The position numbers and the translations under genes are program-made. Source: a virus. Taken from it: a stretch of DNA of 54,849 nt. The notes under the pieces were generated by a model. That model worked only from the letters and a program-made list of their open reading frames with translations, was not told the DNA's origin and ran no database searches. Shown here in pieces: positions 16,016 through 25,443 of the stretch; position 1 is the stretch's first letter, and each line of letters starts with the position of its first letter. The stretch is from IMG/VR virus record IMGVR_UViG_3300032116_000260, positions 1 through 54,849 of that record. One strand, given 5' to 3'.

Positions 16016-16249
16016 TTATTTCTCCCATTTAGCTAATGGGCAAGCTTGAGGACCTGGTTTAGGGGAAAATACTTTTTTACTTAGTGGACAACCACATTGA
16101 CCACAAATAAATGAATTAATTGCAGTAATGTAAGTTTTTTTCTCACATGAATCACAAACAGTAGCACGATATTCGGCCACTGCTTGTTGTTCAGGTGTTG
16201 GGTTAGTAGCAGTAACCCACGATTTAAATATTTCAGATATTTTGTTCAT
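16016..16249 (-). CDS. Small zinc-ribbon protein
   Basis: 77 residues from the ATG at 16249 (MNKISEIFKSW); an in-frame GTG at 16273 would add 8 residues but is less likely. Cysteines at 32, 35, 49, 52, 54 and 70 (CDSC, CGQCGC, and a last Cys in QACPLAKW) suggest a bound zinc ion. The sequence WVTATNPTPEQQAVAEYRAT followed by a Cys pair is a pattern seen in small phage proteins of unknown function. It overlaps the upstream gene by 17 bases and sits between two paralogous coiled-coil genes. Confidence 0.65.
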   Translation of the reverse strand: MNKISEIFKSWVTATNPTPEQQAVAEYRATVCDSCEKKTYITAINSFICGQCGCPLSKKVFSPKPGPQACPLAKWEK

Positions 16250-16487
16250 CGGTATTAAAAGGAATAATTTCACCTGTATTTAAATCAAGACTACCATCAC
16301 CATATTTAATAGAAAGTTTATTATAATATTCCTGCTCTTGATTAGCAACATTTTTAAAAGAAGCAAGTAATGTTTCTTTTTCAATGCGATTTTTACCTAA
16401 AGCAAAAGTAATATTATCTTTTTGAGCCTTAAATGATTTAATCTGAAGTAATTCTTCTTCAGCAATAAACTTAGATTCGTCACTCAT
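16233..16487 (-). CDS. Small coiled-coil protein, paralogue B
   Basis: 84 residues, coiled-coil body followed by KYGDGSLDLNTGEIIPF, the same end motif as the 15740-16009 product. Its start overlaps the last base of the upstream gene. Low overall identity but the same length and layout indicate an old duplication. Confidence 0.6.
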   Translation of the reverse strand: MSDESKFIAEEELLQIKSFKAQKDNITFALGKNRIEKETLLASFKNVANQEQEYYNKLSIKYGDGSLDLNTGEIIPFNTDEQNI

Positions 16488-16789
16488 TATTTGGTCTTTT
16501 TAGAAGATTTTTTATTAGATGTTTTTGCAGATTGCTTTGCAGGTTGTTGAACTGGTTGTTTTTTAGTTAAAACCTTTTTTTTAGCTTCTTTTAAAGTAGC
16601 AAGTTCTTCATCTGATGCAATAGGTTCAACTGGTACTAATACTGGTGTTTCAGCTAGAACAACTGTTGGACGATCAGCGCCGTTGTCAGATACAACATCT
16701 TGTGGTGGGAATGAAGATTTCTTTTTGCTGTTTAAAATAACTGCAGCTACAATACCAGCTACAATAAGTACAATGATAAGTAATGTCAT
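16487..16789 (-). CDS. Small single-pass membrane protein with Lys-rich tail
   Basis: 100 residues. Residues 2-20 (LLIIVLIVAGIVAAVIL) form one membrane helix, followed by a Pro/Val-rich linker and a strongly basic C-terminus (KKKVLTKK..., KKSSKKTK). The layout fits an inner-membrane protein with a cytoplasmic basic tail, for example a holin/spanin-like or superinfection protein, but nothing specific supports either. It heads the small-gene operon and follows an ATATTTAT element. Confidence 0.6.
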   Translation of the reverse strand: MTLLIIVLIVAGIVAAVILNSKKKSSFPPQDVVSDNGADRPTVVLAETPVLVPVEPIASDEELATLKEAKKKVLTKKQPVQQPAKQSAKTSNKKSSKKTK

Positions 16790-16810
16790 AAAATTGTTTT
16801 TGTTTCGTAT

Positions 16811-16818
16811 ATAAATAT
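16811..16818 (-). promoter_or_regulatory. ATATTTAT element before small-gene operon
   Basis: Sense TTATATATTTATATACGAAAC, 21 bases before the 16789 ATG and close behind the stop of the glycosyltransferase gene. Confidence 0.45.
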
Positions 16819-16827
16819 ATAATAAGA

Positions 16828-18924
16828 TTATGAGACAACCAAAATTTTCTCTAAGGTTTTTATTACTCTATCTGAAGATATTTCTTTAGAACATTCAAAT
16901 TGGTGTTGTGTTCCTTTATGTACGGGGCACCAATTCCAATCACCTGCATCTAGCCTATGTGAGTTGAAACAACCCCTACATTTACCTAAAGGTGCATCAA
17001 TGTGGTAACAACTAGTAGGTTCAGTATATTCTTCAGTAAAGCCAGATACTATTATTGTAGGTGTATCTGTAGCCCATGATAGCCAACTTAATCCACTGCT
17101 AATTCCTATAAATGCTTCAGATTCATTAAGTACTTTTACAGTTGATTCCATATCAAATGAGTCAGGATACTTAATTCCAGTTGGGTTTTTATTTCCCATA
17201 TATCCGTTTTCTTCTCTAGATAACATTACTACTTCATATCCTTGATCTTTACACCAATCAACTACTTCTTGCCACCCTGTTGGATTATTCCAATATTTAG
17301 CTTGTGCTGTACTGTGAACAGCAATAGCAATTTGTTTTTTCTTTGCAACTAATGGCTTTTTTAATTTTGGTTTTACTTCTATAAAATCTAATCCTAGAAT
17401 ATCAGATGCTGTTTTCTGAAGGTTTTGTTGTTTAATGTCAAAAGGATTTTTATTAAAGTCAACATTATCATCACTATTGTAAAACCACCCTATAACATAC
17501 ATTGCGTATAAATTGTAAACTGTATCTCCCGGTTTAACAAATTCAATTTCTGGGTATTGTGATTGGAAGAAATAATTATGAAATGTAGAGCAAATAACTT
17601 TACATTTGTGTTTTTTTCTAAATTCTTCAACATATGGAAACCAAGCTAAAGTATCACCCAATGATTTAGAATCTAAAGCAATATATACTCTTTTATCTTT
17701 AAGATCTAAATCATGTTGATATAATAAATTACCATTCTCATCTTCAATCTTTATTCTCCAATCTATATAATATTGTTTACTTGTTCTAACCCAACAATTA
17801 CTTTCTATTTCTTGAGAATATTCTACTGTGTTTGTTTTTTTATTAATAAAGCTTACTTTATGTTTTTTATAAGGTGAGTCTAACACTTCAGCAAAAGGAC
17901 CATTAATAAAATTAATATTAAATTTAGGAATGTTTACTTTTGAAGGTATTCCTAGTTTTTTTGTTGATTTATAAATAGATATTAATTGATCTTTCATATT
18001 TATTTTATTGTCTTCATATTTTTTTAATAAATCTTTTGTTCTATTTTTCCAAGATAAATCTAATGCCTGTTGTCTTGCCCTAGATGAATATAATGTATGT
18101 GAATTAAATTTAATTTTATTAAAAGCATCAACAATTTCATCTACATCTCGATTTACAGCTATCATTCCCTTTAGTAAGTTATTATCCTCAAAAGTTCCAA
18201 TAACAGGTAAGCCAGAAGCTAACGCTTCTAATAATGTTAAATTAGGATGTCCAGCCTCTAATATAGAAGCATGGATAAATACACTATGTTCTTTGTATAT
18301 ATTTTTTAATTGTTCTTCATTAAGATCATATAAAATAGTTAATTTATCATAATCTGAAGGGAAGGTATCAAAATAGTTTTTATTATTACTTGGTCCGGCT
18401 ATTGTAATAGGTAAATCTAGTTGTTTTGCTGCTTCAATAGCATATCCAAATCCTTTTCTGTCTTCGGCTTGATTATGAATAAATCCATTATTTGCTACAC
18501 ATAATAATTTGTGTTCTTTAAATTCTCCCGGAGTAAAATAGTCTGTATTTACTCCATGTGAAAAATATTCAGGTATTCCTTCAAAGTAATCAACTAAAAA
18601 TTTAGCAGGCACAAAGGCTTTTTTAGCATTCTTGATTGCTTGTAAATTTTCTTTATAGGCAGTAGAATCTTTTCCATATAAAAAGGCATGATGGTCATGC
18701 ATAGTAAAATAATATGGTATTCCACGTTCATGTGCTAAATTAGCTAAATTAGCAACATGAATATGTACTACATCATAATCTTTTACATCATCTAAATATA
18801 ATATTTGTGAATCATGTCCTAATTCTAATAGGGCATTGTGTGTCTCCCATATAATTTTTTCTACGGCTCCCCATCCATTTGGGGGAATAGGAATTAAACC
18901 AGGCGTAACATTAATTATTTTCAT
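16828..18924 (-). CDS. Two-domain glycosyltransferase (GT4 + TibC/GT9-like)
   Basis: 698 residues. Residues 1-~300 are a GT4-type (GT-B fold) transferase: an N-terminal Rossmann strand with a Gly-rich loop (PGLIPIPPNGWGAVEKIIWE), VVHIHVANLANLAHERGIPY, and the late donor-site stretch ILEAGHPNLTLLEALASGLP. From ~410 on, a second GT-B domain looks like heptosyltransferases (SLGDTLAWFPYVEEFRKKH, IGISSGLSWLSWA). It ends in a Cys-rich stretch (CRGCF..., WCPVHKG..., FECSKEIS) like that of the TibC/Aah autotransporter O-heptosyltransferases, where cysteines hold iron. It would move sugars onto a protein or glycan. It overlaps the next gene by 4 bases. Fibre proteins with Ser/Thr-rich repeats in the same window are candidate acceptors (inference). 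Confidence 0.75.
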   Translation of the reverse strand: MKIINVTPGLIPIPPNGWGAVEKIIWETHNALLELGHDSQILYLDDVKDYDVVHIHVANLANLAHERGIPYYFTMHDHHAFLYGKDSTAYKENLQAIKNAKKAFVPAKFLVDYFEGIPEYFSHGVNTDYFTPGEFKEHKLLCVANNGFIHNQAEDRKGFGYAIEAAKQLDLPITIAGPSNNKNYFDTFPSDYDKLTILYDLNEEQLKNIYKEHSVFIHASILEAGHPNLTLLEALASGLPVIGTFEDNNLLKGMIAVNRDVDEIVDAFNKIKFNSHTLYSSRARQQALDLSWKNRTKDLLKKYEDNKINMKDQLISIYKSTKKLGIPSKVNIPKFNINFINGPFAEVLDSPYKKHKVSFINKKTNTVEYSQEIESNCWVRTSKQYYIDWRIKIEDENGNLLYQHDLDLKDKRVYIALDSKSLGDTLAWFPYVEEFRKKHKCKVICSTFHNYFFQSQYPEIEFVKPGDTVYNLYAMYVIGWFYNSDDNVDFNKNPFDIKQQNLQKTASDILGLDFIEVKPKLKKPLVAKKKQIAIAVHSTAQAKYWNNPTGWQEVVDWCKDQGYEVVMLSREENGYMGNKNPTGIKYPDSFDMESTVKVLNESEAFIGISSGLSWLSWATDTPTIIVSGFTEEYTEPTSCYHIDAPLGKCRGCFNSHRLDAGDWNWCPVHKGTQHQFECSKEISSDRVIKTLEKILVVS

Positions 18925-20021
18925 TTTATTATATTAATAATTGATTGATAAGCTGCAAAATAATAACATTGATAATATTGAGGTATTCTAGATAATAATA
19001 TATTAGTATATGGATTTTCGGCTTGGTTCCAAATTACAAGTTGGCATTTTTTTATGTTGTATTGCCTATCAGTATTTAAAAAATAATCTAGATCAGATTC
19101 ATCTCTTAATACACAAACTAATGCATCCTCATCTCCATCTATTTTATTTATATTTAATTCATGATCAAAAAATAATTCTTTAAGTAATGAATATTTTTTA
19201 AAATCTAATTGTCTATCTAAGTAAACTATTTTTTGTTGAGTATTTACATTATTTAAATGATGATCCATTAAACATAAAGATTCTTTATGAATAGGTTCAA
19301 AATATCTATTAAATGTATCTATATCTTTATTAATACGCCTATTATTAACTTTTTTTATTAATTCACTACCTTCATCTACAGATTCATTTGCATAGAAGGT
19401 ATGAGATATAGAATTTTCTCTATAGTTATAATAATATAAGTTTCTAGGGAGATGAAGTATTTTACCTTGTTCCTCTAAAGTACACAATATAGCTAAATCA
19501 TTATAATAATATTTCATCCAACCATTTGGATTAAAATCATAATCTATATTTGGGTTATTTCTCCATGCTCTTAAATAAGTTAAATAACCACAAGTCATAT
19601 TTTTTTGGTCTGTAAAATCGGGATTGTGAAAATTCATCCAGTTTCCATCTTCTCTAAATGCGTTTCCAGCACCAGCAATTGCTATTGTATCTGGAAATTT
19701 GGTGAAGAAGTGATGGTATACTTCTAATGCTTTAGGTAGAGGATAATCATCTTGATCTGCTTGTATTATTATTTCTGCTTCTTTGCAAAAATTTTGTGGG
19801 TTATAAAACATTTCTTTTTTGAAAGATTGTTCTACATACTTTACCTTTCTATCCCTACTAGAAATATATGATAAAATTTCTTTAGCATCTTCCGCATCAG
19901 ATGAAAAATCGTCAGTAACTATCCATTCCCAATTTGTATATGTTTGGGATTTTATTTTCTCATATAGTCTAGAAATAAAATGAGAACCATTATAAAAACT
20001 AGTAATTATAGTAAATTTCAT
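18921..20021 (-). CDS. GT2 glycosyltransferase
   Basis: 366 residues. The N-terminal MKFTIITSFYNGSHFISRLY, WEWIVTDDFSSDAED (nucleotide binding) and IIQADQDDYPLP (the metal-binding DxD region) are typical of GT-A fold family 2 transferases. The last ~100 residues are a smaller mixed domain ending in YYFAAYQSIINIIK. It overlaps the downstream gene and follows the next gene by 1 base, so it is part of the sugar operon. Donor and acceptor cannot be told. Confidence 0.8.
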   Translation of the reverse strand: MKFTIITSFYNGSHFISRLYEKIKSQTYTNWEWIVTDDFSSDAEDAKEILSYISSRDRKVKYVEQSFKKEMFYNPQNFCKEAEIIIQADQDDYPLPKALEVYHHFFTKFPDTIAIAGAGNAFREDGNWMNFHNPDFTDQKNMTCGYLTYLRAWRNNPNIDYDFNPNGWMKYYYNDLAILCTLEEQGKILHLPRNLYYYNYRENSISHTFYANESVDEGSELIKKVNNRRINKDIDTFNRYFEPIHKESLCLMDHHLNNVNTQQKIVYLDRQLDFKKYSLLKELFFDHELNINKIDGDEDALVCVLRDESDLDYFLNTDRQYNIKKCQLVIWNQAENPYTNILLSRIPQYYQCYYFAAYQSIINIIK

Positions 20022-20022
20022 A

Positions 20023-21006
20023 TTATTTAAATTCTACAAAGCTATTGCTATTAATTATTTGATCTTTTGTATATGTTATAACAGTATTTCCTAATCTTAT
20101 AGTAAGATGGTTATTTGATTGTAAATGAGAAGGGAGTGGATTGGATTCATATTGACTTAGTAAATTTATAGTATCAATAAATTCATCATTTATATATAAA
20201 TCTGCATATTGATTTTCATGAACAATATCAATACTATTCATATAAAAATAAGCAAAATCTGATGTGTTTTTTATTTTTAATAATTTAATATCAAGCTGAT
20301 TGTTATCATCTTTAAGTCTGTTAATGTTTATTTTACTATTGGTAAAATAGTCATAGACTTGAGTTCCTTGTATTAATAGAGCATTATCTAAATAATTGTT
20401 TTGTTTTAAATTACAATAAAAGAAATTCTCTAATACTCCAAAACTTCCGATTTGACCACATAAATTTTGATAATCACCTACTGTTTTACATATAGGAAAA
20501 ACCTTATTGAAAAAATCTACTTTAGTGTAGAAAAATATTGTTTGTATACAATTATCAATTAAAAAGAAAAATGCTTCTTTATTGTTTTTTATTGTTTCTA
20601 ATTTGGTATTTTTTAGTTGTTCTATGTCTTCTTTAGAAAATATAGAATCCCCTTCTACATAATAAAATCCATCATAATAATCTTTAATAAACGAAACTGC
20701 GCTCATCATAGATTTATATATAGCGTATGAGTGATGATTATGGCCATTTTCACCATAATGATATTCTAAATAAAATTTAGGAGTATGAACGTAAAAATAA
20801 ACATTTTCATTTATAAAAAACTCATTTCTAATATCGTAAATATAATAATTTACTAATGATTGTATTTCTATATCTGCAGGATAATGAGTTACAAGTAATA
20901 TATCAAAATGTTGATTTAAACTTAATATTGTATCTTTTAATATTTGTTTTCTACTATCAGTAGAAGGATATCCACCTATAACAACAAGATCTCTATTATT
21001 TGACAT
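20023..21006 (-). CDS. GT-A-like protein with C-terminal beta domain (twin 1)
   Basis: 327 residues. DLVVIGGYPSTDSRKQILKD, FDILLVTHYP and DGFYYVEGDSIFSKEDIEQL suggest a GT-A-like fold with an acidic site (EGDS). The last ~90 residues form a small beta domain (DIVHENQYADLYINDEFIDT). The gene next to it (21010-22089) has the same order of elements, so the two are distant paralogues. Probably a glycosyltransferase; catalytic activity is unproven. Confidence 0.55.
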   Translation of the reverse strand: MSNNRDLVVIGGYPSTDSRKQILKDTILSLNQHFDILLVTHYPADIEIQSLVNYYIYDIRNEFFINENVYFYVHTPKFYLEYHYGENGHNHHSYAIYKSMMSAVSFIKDYYDGFYYVEGDSIFSKEDIEQLKNTKLETIKNNKEAFFFLIDNCIQTIFFYTKVDFFNKVFPICKTVGDYQNLCGQIGSFGVLENFFYCNLKQNNYLDNALLIQGTQVYDYFTNSKININRLKDDNNQLDIKLLKIKNTSDFAYFYMNSIDIVHENQYADLYINDEFIDTINLLSQYESNPLPSHLQSNNHLTIRLGNTVITYTKDQIINSNSFVEFK

Positions 21007-21009
21007 AAT

Positions 21010-22089
21010 TTAATTTAAAACAAGTATGTTATTTATTAAATGTATATTATCTTTATTAATAATTACAGATCTAGTTTGATGATCATTCATAGTAATTTGT
21101 ACTTCTACATTTTCTTCTGTTAAATCAAACGTTTCTACATAATTATCATTACTACTATATAAGTTATGTTCTATAATTTGTGGTTCTTGATTATTTCTTA
21201 GTATTTTAACAATAGATTTATTATTATTTTCTGAACTACAATTCCATGTTATTATAGCAAATTTAGTATTGTCTGTAGGGGTATATTGTGGATCAACTCC
21301 TTCAACCGTATATCCTACTCTATGAATAGATGATATAAATCCATCTATTATCAGATCAGATTCTGAGGGGGATATAAGGGTATTCCAGGAAGAATCAGGG
21401 AAATCATCAAATATTATATTTGCTTGTTTATTTACTACATTATCAAACCCTCCTTCTGAGGATCTAACTATATTAAGAACAAACTCTTCAGCAATCATGA
21501 AATTTTCATCACTATTGAAATTTCGTTTTGCTATAATATAATCATCTTCATTGTTTATTTTGGGGAAAATTTCAGTAAAATAATCTAAAGCAAAATACCA
21601 GAATTGGAAACAAATATATTTGTTTTGGTTTATATAGATGTATCCCTTTTTATTTTGTTCTTGGGTTTCAGCTATAATATTTTTAACATTTTCTATACTA
21701 GGAACTGTACAGTCATATTCTATTCTAAAAAAATGGGTATAACCTAAAGATAAGGCTAAATTAGTAGAATGATATAAATTAGACAAAACAGACAAACCAT
21801 GTTTTTGAAATGCTTTAATTGCTATTGAAAAATATTTGTGGTTATCTCTATACCACATAGCAATAGTTTCTACATCTGAATAGTCTTTTTTAAATAGTCT
21901 GTTATTGTGATCGTATAGAAGATAATCTACTTCATCAATTAATGCTTGTTCAAATTTACTGTTTGTCACCAACATTATGGGGAGACCAGTTTTTTTAATA
22001 GAAGATAAATAATTTTTAAAAGTTCTTACACAATTGTCATTGTGAAAAAAAGCATCTACTATTATAATAGGTTTTATTTCTGGAGGCAT
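21010..22089 (-). CDS. GT-A-like protein with C-terminal beta domain (twin 2)
   Basis: 359 residues. Elements match twin 1: an N-terminal IIIVDAFFHNDNCVRTFKNY, VDYLLYDHNNRLF, then LSLGYTHFFRIEYDCTVPSI with the acidic site. The C-terminal ~100 residues (DNTKFAIITWNCSSENNNKS...) look like an immunoglobulin-like beta domain. It starts 4 bases after the large fusion gene. A role in glycan synthesis is inferred from fold and cluster. Confidence 0.55.
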   Translation of the reverse strand: MPPEIKPIIIVDAFFHNDNCVRTFKNYLSSIKKTGLPIMLVTNSKFEQALIDEVDYLLYDHNNRLFKKDYSDVETIAMWYRDNHKYFSIAIKAFQKHGLSVLSNLYHSTNLALSLGYTHFFRIEYDCTVPSIENVKNIIAETQEQNKKGYIYINQNKYICFQFWYFALDYFTEIFPKINNEDDYIIAKRNFNSDENFMIAEEFVLNIVRSSEGGFDNVVNKQANIIFDDFPDSSWNTLISPSESDLIIDGFISSIHRVGYTVEGVDPQYTPTDNTKFAIITWNCSSENNNKSIVKILRNNQEPQIIEHNLYSSNDNYVETFDLTEENVEVQITMNDHQTRSVIINKDNIHLINNILVLN

Positions 22090-22093
22090 AGTG

Positions 22094-25000
22094 TTAGTTT
22101 ATTCTTTTTAGGTATCCGTCTGGGTTGAAAGTAGAATTGGTTCCAAAATAATCACACCAATGTCTGTCTATAACAAAATCAGAATTTGTTTGCAAAAATT
22201 CATTAATAGCTTTACGAGGCCCTCCATTGTAAGTATCAGAAAGACCAGTAAAATCAATCACTCCATCTTCAACAATAAAGTAAGAATCTTTAGATACAAT
22301 TTTACTAAATTTATTTAGGGATTTTAATACATCTTCATAAGTGTGAGATCCATCATCTATAACTAGTATTTTTTCAAACCCTTTAGTATTTTTTTCTATA
22401 TCATATTCTTCAAAACCACCATAGAAAAACTTAATTTGACTATGATTAAATACTTTTTGATCGTGTATTTCATTATAGAGATTAATTGTATGAACTTCTC
22501 CTTTTCCTAATAAATACAACAAATCAGCATAATATAAAGCTCCCCCACCCATATAGGTTCCGATTTCTATGATTAGGTCTGGTTTAATAGACATAATTAG
22601 CATTTGGTAGAGAGCATAATCCATAGGGCATTTTAAATAGGGAACCTCCTTATATTGTACTGCAAAATGTCCACTATATATGTCTTGTAAATTTATATTA
22701 GATTCATGTACTAGGAAATTTTTATTCACATCTGGGTAAGCAGAGGTTATTACTTGGCTTTGCTTTGTAGTTACTTCTACTTTCCAGTCATGGCTTCTTT
22801 CTCCATAGGCACCATTGGGGGTAATTCTATAAACTCCTCCTACCCATTTATCATTTCTTCCTTTTCCTTTTTCTAAAAGTATAGTATTTAATGCCCAGTA
22901 AGCATCAAAAACATCTTCATGGAAAAACCAATCAGGGAATTCCATGTCTTTAATAAGATTATTTCTAAACATAAAACCAAAAGAAATATAATTGGCTTTC
23001 ATGTTATCTCTTAAGATTACCTCTCCTTTTATACCCCAATAATAACTACTCATGAAATTATCATCACCAGGATTTTTTATATAATATCCAACACTGTAAA
23101 CAGAATATTCTTTATTATTCTTTAAAAAGTTTATCTGTTTTTGTAATTTACTTTTATCGACATAGTAATCATCACCATCTAGAATAGTAACATATTCAGA
23201 ACTAATTTTCTTTAAAAGATCATAGGTCCTACGAATGACAGCTCCTTGATTTTTTTCATTTCTGTGTAGGATTACATTTGGAATATCTTTATATTTTTGT
23301 ATGATATTCCAAGTATTATCTGTAGAGCAATCATCAGATATTAAGATATTGAAGTTAAATAATGTTTGTTGCATTAAAACACTATCAATACATTGTTCAA
23401 TATATTCTTCATGATTGTATGTAGGAATAAGTACAGTTAGTAACTTTTCCTCAGGAGATTTTTTAGCAAAAATAGTTCCAATAGGAGAAGATTTATATGC
23501 TTCTTCTATAATACTGTTGTTGTTTTCAGTATTTTGATCCCTAATTTGATCAACATCAAATCCCTTTTTAACTAAGGTTTGAATTAATTTTTCTACTCTT
23601 TCACCTTCATTATCATGAAATTCTATAAGAAGATTATCTATTTTTTCAAAAATTTCATCTTCAAGATTTTCTATAATATCATATTCAGCCCCTTCAATAT
23701 CCATCTTTAATAATGATAATCTTTCAATATTATTTTGATCAAAGAATGTTTTTAAAGACACAGCAGGTACAGTTATTTGTTTTACCTCACTACCATTATT
23801 TTTAATATGATCTTCAGATATACTTCCGATTGTAGTATTACTTGGGTCTATATAGAAAGTAAGATCTTCATCTTTAGTGTATATAGCTTTATCTATTACT
23901 TCTACATTTAAATCTTTTACTAAGCAATTCAAATTAATTAACGATTCTTGATTAGGTTCAAATGCATAAACTTTTTTAGCTCCTTTATTAATTGCTAAAA
24001 GTGAAAATAATCCACTATTTGCTCCAACATCAAAAACAGTTTCCATTTTATCTAACTCATAGCAATCATATTTGTTCTGGAGGAACATTTCTCGATAATT
24101 GTTGAATAAACAATCAAATGGATTATCAATATTTAGTTTTACTTCTTTTTTAATAACATTTTTAACAAATAAATCCTTTAAAAATAAGAAGTTATCATTT
24201 TCATCATAAAATTCAACCGTTATAGTTCCTACAGCCGGGTCAGTAGCAAAATTTATGGATGATGTTGGTGTTGGAATTACCCACCAACTGCTATAGTTTA
24301 TAAAAGTAACGGGAAACCAATAGAGAGGAGCATTAGAATCTTTTTCCTTAATAGAAATTTTATAGGAATTAGGTTCAGCCCTTTTATAATTTATCGAAAT
24401 TTTATTTTCTTCAGGTTGAATATCAACATCAAAATAATTGCTTATGCTATTTGTGTTCATTTTTATATTTAGTTTGTTTAATATTTTTTCTATGTTTTGA
24501 TTTTTATCACTAAAGTTTAAATATTCAATATTATCGTACTTATTAAAGTAGTTTAAATATACGTCCAAATTATAAATTAAAGAAGGAACTCTCCAACTAA
24601 TAGCTTCTCTAATTACTAAAGGCATTGTTTCTTTATCATTGATATGTCCTCTAGAAGTAAATAAGAATAGATCAGCCATTTGATAAAATGCATCTACATC
24701 ACTTCTTTCTCCCCACCATTTACAGTTAGGAGGAAAATCCTTCATTATTGGTTCCCAATAATATTTAAAATTATCAGCTTGATTACCAATAAAATGGAAT
24801 TGAATTGGATAATCCTGCATTTGTTTTGCGTATTCAACAACTTCGGCTTGATTTTTTCTAGAGGTAAACAAACCTACATTAATAACATGTTTTTTATTAG
24901 GATCTAATCCTAACTCAGCTAATAATTCTTCTCTAGATTTTGTTTTTGTTTTGTATTCAATTGGGTATTCTACTAATTCACAAGGTATATTCAATGGTTT

Positions 25001-25423
25001 ATATGCTTCAACTTGATATTGACTAACCATTGCAAAGTGATCAGGAAAGTGTTTTTTATTTGATATATCAAAACTAGAATCATGAGAAGTTTCAACTATC
25101 TTATATTTTCTATTTGAATTATATAACTTTACAGCTAAATCATATGGCATAAACATTTCAGGAATTTCCTGGAGGTGAATAACATCTGGGTTTATTTTTT
25201 CAATATGTTCAAATAGTTTTTCTCTGGGTTCTCCTAGGGTAATTAGTCTGTTTCCCAATAAGTTGACGACTCTATTACGTTGAACTACTAAAACACCCCC
25301 TGTAATGTTATCCCATTCAATACACCATACTTCACAACTTTCATTTAAAACCTCCATTTGTTTGTAAAGGTATTGAGGCATTCCTCCTGTAGATAGGTGA
25401 GGAGCAATAAAAAGTATTTTCAT
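22094..25423 (-). CDS. Four-domain fusion: GT4, FkbM methyltransferase, GT2, CmcI-like
   Basis: 1109 residues. (1) Residues 1-~330: GT4 transferase (FIAPHLSTGGMPQYLYKQME, KHVINVGLFTSRKNQAEVVE, MPLVIREAISWRVPSLIYN). (2) ~440-605: FkbM methyltransferase (TVFDVGANSGLFSLLAINKG, YAFEPNQESL, LKMDIEGAEYDIIENL). (3) ~660-880: GT2 transferase (LTVLIPTYNHEEYIEQCIDS, ISDDCSTDNTW, TILDGDDYYV). (4) ~925-1109: a class I SAM-type domain like cephalosporin hydroxylase CmcI (LIIEIGTYMGGGALYYADLL, KILVIDDGSHTYEDVLKSL). A beta linker domain lies at ~330-430. Such a fusion would add and methylate sugars in sequence on one acceptor. Bacteria usually encode these as separate proteins. Confidence 0.8.
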   Translation of the reverse strand: MKILFIAPHLSTGGMPQYLYKQMEVLNESCEVWCIEWDNITGGVLVVQRNRVVNLLGNRLITLGEPREKLFEHIEKINPDVIHLQEIPEMFMPYDLAVKLYNSNRKYKIVETSHDSSFDISNKKHFPDHFAMVSQYQVEAYKPLNIPCELVEYPIEYKTKTKSREELLAELGLDPNKKHVINVGLFTSRKNQAEVVEYAKQMQDYPIQFHFIGNQADNFKYYWEPIMKDFPPNCKWWGERSDVDAFYQMADLFLFTSRGHINDKETMPLVIREAISWRVPSLIYNLDVYLNYFNKYDNIEYLNFSDKNQNIEKILNKLNIKMNTNSISNYFDVDIQPEENKISINYKRAEPNSYKISIKEKDSNAPLYWFPVTFINYSSWWVIPTPTSSINFATDPAVGTITVEFYDENDNFLFLKDLFVKNVIKKEVKLNIDNPFDCLFNNYREMFLQNKYDCYELDKMETVFDVGANSGLFSLLAINKGAKKVYAFEPNQESLINLNCLVKDLNVEVIDKAIYTKDEDLTFYIDPSNTTIGSISEDHIKNNGSEVKQITVPAVSLKTFFDQNNIERLSLLKMDIEGAEYDIIENLEDEIFEKIDNLLIEFHDNEGERVEKLIQTLVKKGFDVDQIRDQNTENNNSIIEEAYKSSPIGTIFAKKSPEEKLLTVLIPTYNHEEYIEQCIDSVLMQQTLFNFNILISDDCSTDNTWNIIQKYKDIPNVILHRNEKNQGAVIRRTYDLLKKISSEYVTILDGDDYYVDKSKLQKQINFLKNNKEYSVYSVGYYIKNPGDDNFMSSYYWGIKGEVILRDNMKANYISFGFMFRNNLIKDMEFPDWFFHEDVFDAYWALNTILLEKGKGRNDKWVGGVYRITPNGAYGERSHDWKVEVTTKQSQVITSAYPDVNKNFLVHESNINLQDIYSGHFAVQYKEVPYLKCPMDYALYQMLIMSIKPDLIIEIGTYMGGGALYYADLLYLLGKGEVHTINLYNEIHDQKVFNHSQIKFFYGGFEEYDIEKNTKGFEKILVIDDGSHTYEDVLKSLNKFSKIVSKDSYFIVEDGVIDFTGLSDTYNGGPRKAINEFLQTNSDFVIDRHWCDYFGTNSTFNPDGYLKRIN

Positions 25424-25443
25424 AACTTATAAAACTAATTTAT

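Noticed and set aside
16250-16273. GTG start of the zinc-ribbon gene (MKLFLLIP…)
   Set aside because: It increases the overlap with the upstream gene, and MNKISEIFKSW is the usual type of start for this small protein.
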